From Thermoleophilia bacterium (GTDB lineage: Bacteria; Actinomycetota; Thermoleophilia; Gaiellales; SKUG01), in assembly GCA_025964465.1 (NCBI GenBank), contig JAOPYS010000390.1:1-9378 (forward strand): a stretch of DNA of 9,378 nt, read 5' to 3'. Positions 6,462 to 9,378 of this stretch are shown one piece after another (the first letter of the stretch is position 1; each line of letters opens with the position of its first letter). The translations under genes and the position numbers were made by a program. Below the pieces are notes generated by a model. The model made no database searches, was not told the DNA's origin, and saw only the letters and a program-made list of their open reading frames with translations.

Positions 6462-7034
6462 TCAACCGGCGATGGCGTGCTCGAGCTTGGTGCCTGCCGT
6501 GTATCCGACGCGCCCGGCGGTGATGAGGCGCCCTGCGGCCGGAAGGATCTCGCCGGCGCGACCGGCGACCTTCGCGAGCTTCGCTCCGGCGCCCACGCCC
6601 GGCAGGATGCCGACGGCGTCGAACGCGGTCTGGAAGGCGCCCTTGCCCTCCTTGATGTCCTTGCCGGTGTTGTACGCCGACAGGCCCGCCGCGCCGAGGG
6701 CGAGGAAGGGCGAGATCGCGTTGACCCCGGGGATGAAGCTCGTGACGAGGGCTGCGGCGCCCAGCCCGGCAGCGATGTCGTGCGAGTGCTTGTCGACGAA
6801 CTGCGCGCCCGACCTGGCCGCGTGCACCGCGGCGTCCTTGACCTTGCCCGCCACGTGCGCGGCCCCGTCCGCAGCGGCCTTGATGCCGTGACCCACGGCG
6901 TTGGCGGCGTGGCTGGTCGCGTCGGCGACGTGGTGCGCGGCGCTGGAGCCGGCGTCGACGACTGCGTCCACCGAGTGCGTCACGGCGTGCGTGACACTCG
7001 ATGCTGCGTGCTTGATCCCGTCGATGAGTCCCAT
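6462..7034 (-). CDS. Ala/Gly/His-rich protein with a pretoxin-like hydrophobic middle
   Basis: This encodes 190 residues of unknown function. GGGGGGA on the minus strand (7042-7048 on the plus strand) sits seven bases before the ATG and fixes the start at 7034. Residues 5-85 form a long Ala/Val-rich amphipathic helix with eleven His, many 7 or 11 residues apart (H9, H16, H35, H42, H49, H60, H71). Residues 87-122 are hydrophobic with IAAGLGAAALVTSFIPGV and SPFLALGAAGLSAYNTGKDI. Residues 130-175 (FQTAFDAVGILPGVGAGAKLAKVAG) resemble the helical pretoxin segments found before the toxin domain in polymorphic toxins; here no toxin domain follows. There is no signal peptide. It could instead be a membrane-associating or LEA-like helical protein. 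It diverges from the CAP-domain gene at 7275. Confidence 0.85.
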   Translation of the reverse strand: MGLIDGIKHAASSVTHAVTHSVDAVVDAGSSAAHHVADATSHAANAVGHGIKAAADGAAHVAGKVKDAAVHAARSGAQFVDKHSHDIAAGLGAAALVTSFIPGVNAISPFLALGAAGLSAYNTGKDIKEGKGAFQTAFDAVGILPGVGAGAKLAKVAGRAGEILPAAGRLITAGRVGYTAGTKLEHAIAG

Positions 7035-7121
7035 GGTGCTGTCCCCCCGGACACGGCCGAACTGGCGTCGGCTTCGAGACCCATGACACGACGGGGACCG
7101 GATCGCGTCTGTCGGCGTGCC

Positions 7122-7127
7122 TACATT
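7122..7127 (+). promoter_or_regulatory. possible -10 element for the CAP-domain gene
   Basis: TACATT at 7122-7127 fits the -10 pattern and is the most AT-rich spot in the 240-base divergent gap between 7034 and 7275. No -35 element is evident. If used, it gives a leader of about 140 bases that carries the inverted repeats at 7158-7243. Confidence 0.3.
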
Positions 7128-7157
7128 TGGTCGGCCCTCGAGGAGCGACCCGGAGCG

Positions 7158-7243
7158 GGGGACGGGTCCCCGTTGCGCCGCGGAGGAGACCGGTGTTCAC
7201 TGGAGGCGGAGACATCTGTCTCCGACGCTCGGCATGGATGCCG
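7158..7243 (+). promoter_or_regulatory. leader with three perfect inverted repeats
   Basis: Three perfect inverted repeats, each with a two-base centre, lie upstream of the CAP-domain gene: GGGGAC-gg-GTCCCC (7158-7171), CGGAGACA-tc-TGTCTCCG (7207-7224) and CGGCAT-gg-ATGCCG (7230-7243). The middle one looks like a dimeric-repressor operator; as RNA all three can form hairpins just before the GAGGGG ribosome binding site at 7260-7265. I could not match the region to a known riboswitch. Confidence 0.4.
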
Positions 7244-7274
7244 GGTCGGGCCAGGCAGCGAGGGGACACGCAGC

Positions 7275-8039
7275 ATGTGCGGAATGAGCGCAACAGGGGG
7301 AATGCCGCCAGGCGGGCTCGTCGCCGGCGCATCCGGTGGTGGTCCGCCACAGAAGGCCGTCACGACCGACGTGGCCGGCGCCAAGGGCGGTGGCCCTGCC
7401 GCTGACGGCGCAGCCGCGCTCGGCGGTGGCAACGACCTGGCCTCGGCCGTCGCGGCGCTCGCGGCGTCCGTGAAGGTGCTCGCCGACATCGTCTCCAAGA
7501 TGAACATGTCCACCCCGGGCGGTGGCGGCATGGCCGGCTGCGACATGATGGGCGCAGGCCACGGCGTGCTCGGCGTGCAGGGCAAGGCCGCCACGAAGGC
7601 GCAGTACGTCGCACCGGTCGCCAAGGCGATCGTGAAGGCGACCAGCGCCAACGGCGAGGACGATGCCTTCGAGGCGCAGGTGCTCTCGCTCATCAACGCA
7701 GAGCGTGCGAAGGCGGGCCTGGGTGCGGTGACCTACAACTCGACGCTCGACACGGCCGCGGAGAAGCACGCGGGGCAGATGTCGACCGTGGGCAAGATGG
7801 CGCACGACAACATCGGTGACGGGGACCCGGGCGAGCGCATCCGCGCCGAGGGCTTCAGCAAGGCGTGGGGCGAGAACGTCGCCACCGGCCAGACGTCACC
7901 CGAGCAGGTCGTGCGCGAGTGGATGGCCAGCCCCGAGCACCGGCGCAACATCCTCGATCCGAACTTCCGGCAGATGGGCGTCGGGTACGTCACCGCCGCC
8001 AACGGCCGCTCGTACTGGGCGCAAGAGTTCGGGGCCTGA
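7275..8039 (+). CDS. CAP/SCP-like domain protein with Gly/Met-rich N-terminus and no signal peptide
   Basis: This encodes 254 residues. GAGGGG at 7260-7265, nine bases before the ATG at 7275, supports the start; the frame is open much further upstream (from 6477), but that part is antisense to the neighbouring gene. Residues 1-52 are Gly/Pro/Ala-rich (MCGMSATGGM start), 53-78 form a predicted helix (LASAVAALAASVKVLADIVS), and 80-105 are Gly/Met-rich. Residues 132-253 are a bacterial CAP domain of the YkwD type with the usual cavity residues: H177 (AHDN), E187, E200 in GENVATG (199-205) and H222 in SPEHRRNIL (219-227); it ends YWAQEFGA. CAP proteins are normally secreted, yet no signal peptide or lipobox is present. 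Function unknown; some relatives bind cell-wall or lipid ligands. It is convergent with the peptidoglycan-binding-like gene, with a hairpin between them. Confidence 0.9.
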   Translation: MCGMSATGGMPPGGLVAGASGGGPPQKAVTTDVAGAKGGGPAADGAAALGGGNDLASAVAALAASVKVLADIVSKMNMSTPGGGGMAGCDMMGAGHGVLGVQGKAATKAQYVAPVAKAIVKATSANGEDDAFEAQVLSLINAERAKAGLGAVTYNSTLDTAAEKHAGQMSTVGKMAHDNIGDGDPGERIRAEGFSKAWGENVATGQTSPEQVVREWMASPEHRRNILDPNFRQMGVGYVTAANGRSYWAQEFGA

Positions 8040-8047
8040 CAACGCAT

Positions 8048-8081
8048 CGGGCCGACCCCCGCGTGAGCGAGGGCCGGCCCG
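8048..8081. terminator. bidirectional terminator hairpin
   Basis: CGGGCCG (8048-8054) pairs with CGGCCCG (8075-8081). The stem continues inward, with mismatches at 8055/8074 and 8059/8070, to a GTGA loop (8063-8066), giving 13 base pairs. It fills the 58-base gap between the convergent stop codons at 8039 and 8098, so it can end transcripts from both sides. There is no T tract. Confidence 0.65.
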
Positions 8082-8097
8082 GAGAGCCTCTGTGTGA

Positions 8098-8763
8098 CTA
8101 GGCGTACTGCTTGGCGAGCGCCGCGTCCTGCGCCACCGCGGCGCGCACGTCGGGCGAGCCCTTGCCGGTGGGCATGACGCCCTTCATCACTTCGTACTTG
8201 CGCACCGCATCCGAGGTGGCCGAGTCGAACGTGCCGTTCAGCTTGCCCTTGTAGAGCCCGAGCGTGTGCAGGTTGCTCTGCAGCGTCTTGGCTGCCGCAC
8301 CCTTGGCGCCGGCCCGGAGCGTGGCTCCGCCCGCCGGCATCGGCGTCGGGACCATGGCGTTCTGCTGCGCCGCCTGGGCCTGGGCCTGCATCGCGAGGTT
8401 CTGCTTGCGCTTGCCGACCAGGTGCATGACGACCGCCGCACCGACACCGAGCGCCGCGCCAGCCGCCGCCATGATGCCCTTGGCCATCCAGCCGCCCGGC
8501 CCGAGGTTCGTGATGAAGGCGATCGGCAGGAACGATGCGCCGAACCCGACGCCCGCGCCGACGACGCCGCCGACGAGCATCTTCTTCACCAACGAACCGC
8601 CCGGTTCACCCGGGGCGCCGCCACCCTGCACCATGTAGCCGCCGGCCGCGGTGCCACCGGTGCTGAACGGAACGCCGGCCACCTGGCCGTCGCTGTTGAC
8701 GTCGACCTTTGTGATCTTCTCGGCCTTGGAGATCATGCTGGTGGCGATCGATGAAATGCTCAT
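8098..8763 (-). CDS. two-helix membrane protein with C-terminal peptidoglycan-binding-like domain
   Basis: This encodes 221 residues. AAGGA on the minus strand (8770-8774 on the plus strand), six bases before the ATG, supports the start at 8763 over the in-frame start at 8820. Residues 1-20 form an amphipathic helix (MSISSIATSMISKAEKITKV). DVNSDGQV (21-28) resembles the start of an EF-hand or dockerin calcium loop but lacks an acidic residue at position 12. Residues 33-57 are Gly-rich. Two hydrophobic helices follow (about 62-86 and 93-116), flanked by KK (60-61) and GKRK (117-120). A Gln/Ala coil (119-135) leads to a PG_binding_1-like domain (about 147-212: LRAGAKGAAAKTLQSNLHTL, then YKGKLNGTFDSATSDAVRKY). 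No signal peptide is present. Its promoter lies between it and the tmRNA gene. Confidence 0.88.
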   Translation of the reverse strand: MSISSIATSMISKAEKITKVDVNSDGQVAGVPFSTGGTAAGGYMVQGGGAPGEPGGSLVKKMLVGGVVGAGVGFGASFLPIAFITNLGPGGWMAKGIMAAAGAALGVGAAVVMHLVGKRKQNLAMQAQAQAAQQNAMVPTPMPAGGATLRAGAKGAAAKTLQSNLHTLGLYKGKLNGTFDSATSDAVRKYEVMKGVMPTGKGSPDVRAAVAQDAALAKQYA

Positions 8764-8823
8764 GCCCGGTCCTTGTCCTCTGATGTGCAGCGCACCGCTG
8801 GGGGTGATGCGCAATCTCACCGG

Positions 8824-8854
8824 GGTATCGCGAGGTGCACGGAAAAGGGTTCAA
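8824..8854 (-). promoter_or_regulatory. possible promoter of the peptidoglycan-binding-like gene
   Basis: Read on the minus strand, TTGAAC (8854-8849) is a good -35 element, and GATACC (8829-8824) is a poor -10 candidate 19 bases later. The spacing is longer than ideal. It would give a leader of about 55 bases. Confidence 0.25.
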
Positions 8855-8891
8855 GTAGGCCACGGGTTGGCCGCCCGGGGTCGGCGCTCCT

Positions 8892-8913
8892 CACGCGTGC
8901 GCGCGCACGCGCG
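8892..8913. repeat. alternating pyrimidine-purine tract containing an 18-bp palindrome
   Basis: From 8892 to 8913 every step alternates pyrimidine and purine, mostly CG/GC with two CA/TG steps. Inside it CGCGTGCGCGCGCACGCG (8894-8911) is a perfect palindrome. It lies about 50 bases upstream of the expected tmRNA transcription start, between that promoter and the divergent minus-strand gene. Confidence 0.7.
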
Positions 8914-8951
8914 AGCAACGAGGTGGCGCCCGCATCGCGTGCCGGGCGCGC

Positions 8952-8957
8952 TACACT
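8952..8957 (+). promoter_or_regulatory. -10 element of the tmRNA gene
   Basis: TACACT (8952-8957) is a good -10 hexamer. Transcription would start near 8964, about ten bases before the mature tmRNA 5' end at 8975, leaving a short leader for RNase P to remove. No clear -35 element is seen. Confidence 0.5.
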
Positions 8958-8974
8958 GGGGCGGTGAACATCAC

Positions 8975-9360
8975 GGGGGCGACCTGGCTTCGACAGGGTC
9001 GATCGCGCGGATGTGTTGCGAGTCGAGGATGCCGGTTGGCCTCGTTAATCAGTCCGGCACAACACACATGCCAATAACAGCATGAACGTCAGCGAGGGTT
9101 CCCTCGCTCTTGCTGCCTGATTCTCGTAATTAGGTAGCAAGGACCCTCGTCCCCGTCGGGCCCGTGGCGGAGACCAGGGATTTACTACGGGCTTGCTGTC
9201 ACCGCAACACCTCTCGGCGGTGACGGGACTTCCAGGAGGGGAGTGGATCACGCCAGCTTGCCTGTGGAGCGGACGTGGTTCGAGCTCAAATTACAGGCTA
9301 CGCTCGTAGACGCTCATACCAAGCCGGCCGTGGACGCGGGTTCGATTCCCGCCGCCTCCA
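8975..9360 (+). ncRNA. ssrA: transfer-messenger RNA (tmRNA, SsrA)
   Basis: tmRNA rescues ribosomes stalled on broken mRNAs: alanylated as a tRNA, it enters with SmpB, then supplies a short reading frame that adds a degradation tag. The 5' end GGGGGCG (8975-8981) pairs with CGCCTCC (9353-9359) to form the acceptor stem with one G-U pair. GACCTGGCTTCGACAGG follows as the D-loop analogue. The T arm is GCGGG (9336-9340), TTCGATT, CCCGC (9348-9352). A9360 is the discriminator base; only CC of the terminal CCA is encoded (9361-9363 reads CCT), so the final A is probably added. The tag frame is at 9070-9120. This is a one-piece tmRNA of about 386 bases. It lies downstream of smpB but is separated from it by three genes. 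Confidence 0.97.
9070..9120 (+). other. tmRNA tag reading frame
   Basis: Reading back from the TGA at 9118-9120 gives GCC AAT AAC AGC ATG AAC GTC AGC GAG GGT TCC CTC GCT CTT GCT GCC, i.e. ANNSMNVSEGSLALAA. The LALAA end is the classic signal for ClpXP and related proteases. The resume codon is inferred as GCC (9070-9072), because tags normally begin with Ala followed by Asn, Asp or Gly. At 16 residues the tag is longer than the common 8-12. AGCGAGGG (9091-9098) and CCCTCGCT (9101-9108) form a perfect inverted repeat inside the frame. Confidence 0.8.
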
Positions 9361-9378
9361 CCTCCGTGATTCCAACGC

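Noticed and set aside
6477..7274. Upstream extension of the CAP-domain reading frame
   Set aside because: It is antisense to the 6462-7034 gene and crosses the leader with its inverted repeats; the ribosome binding site at 7260-7265 marks the start at 7275.
6277..7350. 357-codon minus-strand frame overlapping smpB and the 6462-7034 gene
   Set aside because: The translation is extremely Arg-rich and out of frame with the better gene, which has a strong ribosome binding site and a structured composition.
8764..8820. N-terminal extension of the peptidoglycan-binding-like protein to the ATG at 8820
   Set aside because: The Shine-Dalgarno AAGGA at 8774-8770 (minus strand) precedes the ATG at 8763 by six bases, and the extra 19 residues look non-coding.
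9336..9360. tmRNA 3' end as an attachment site for the 6462-8763 block
   Set aside because: I found no second copy of the T-arm/acceptor sequence elsewhere in the window, no integrase, and no obvious composition change, so there is no direct evidence that this block integrated there. An element downstream of 9378 cannot be judged.
1..9378. CRISPR array, insertion sequence or tRNA gene
   Set aside because: I saw no regularly spaced direct repeats, no transposase-like protein and no tRNA other than the tRNA-like ends of tmRNA.

Overview
The window is very GC-rich, densely packed chromosomal DNA from an actinobacterium-like organism. A lineage such as Thermoleophilia/Solirubrobacterales is my guess from gene style and order; it is not proven by anything in the sequence. 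The backbone is housekeeping: a YihY/BrkB membrane protein, the cell-division pair ftsE-ftsX, and an rnr-smpB-ssrA cluster. RNase R, SmpB and tmRNA all act in trans-translation and the decay of faulty mRNAs, so their clustering makes functional sense; a similar rnr-smpB-ssrA order is known in Gram-positive bacteria.

Layout. 1-76: the 5' end of a minus-strand gene that runs off the window. 77-400: a divergent non-coding region with a good sigma70-like promoter for the next gene. 401-1992: two plus-strand membrane-protein genes whose stop and start overlap by one base. 2147-4011: ftsE and ftsX, two bases apart; FtsE carries unusual extensions at both ends. 4087-5910: a compact RNase R. 5927-6409: smpB. 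A 9-bp inverted repeat at 6423-6455 separates smpB from a convergent gene.

6462-8763 is an accessory-looking block between smpB and ssrA, with three genes in -, +, - order. They encode an Ala/Gly/His-rich protein with a hydrophobic pretoxin-like middle (6462-7034, minus), a CAP/SCP-like protein with a Gly/Met-rich N-terminus (7275-8039, plus), and a two-helix membrane protein with a C-terminal peptidoglycan-binding-like domain (8098-8763, minus). None has a recognisable Sec or lipoprotein signal, although two carry domains normally found outside the cell. The plus-strand gene has a leader rich in perfect inverted repeats, and a hairpin separates it from the third gene. This block is the best candidate for something undescribed.

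8975-9360: the tmRNA gene, with complete tRNA-like ends. Its tag reads ANNSMNVSEGSLALAA and contains a perfect 8-bp inverted repeat. The matching SmpB has Gly where the C-terminal tail normally has the His or Tyr that stacks in the decoding centre. A 22-nt alternating pyrimidine-purine tract lies just upstream of the tmRNA promoter.
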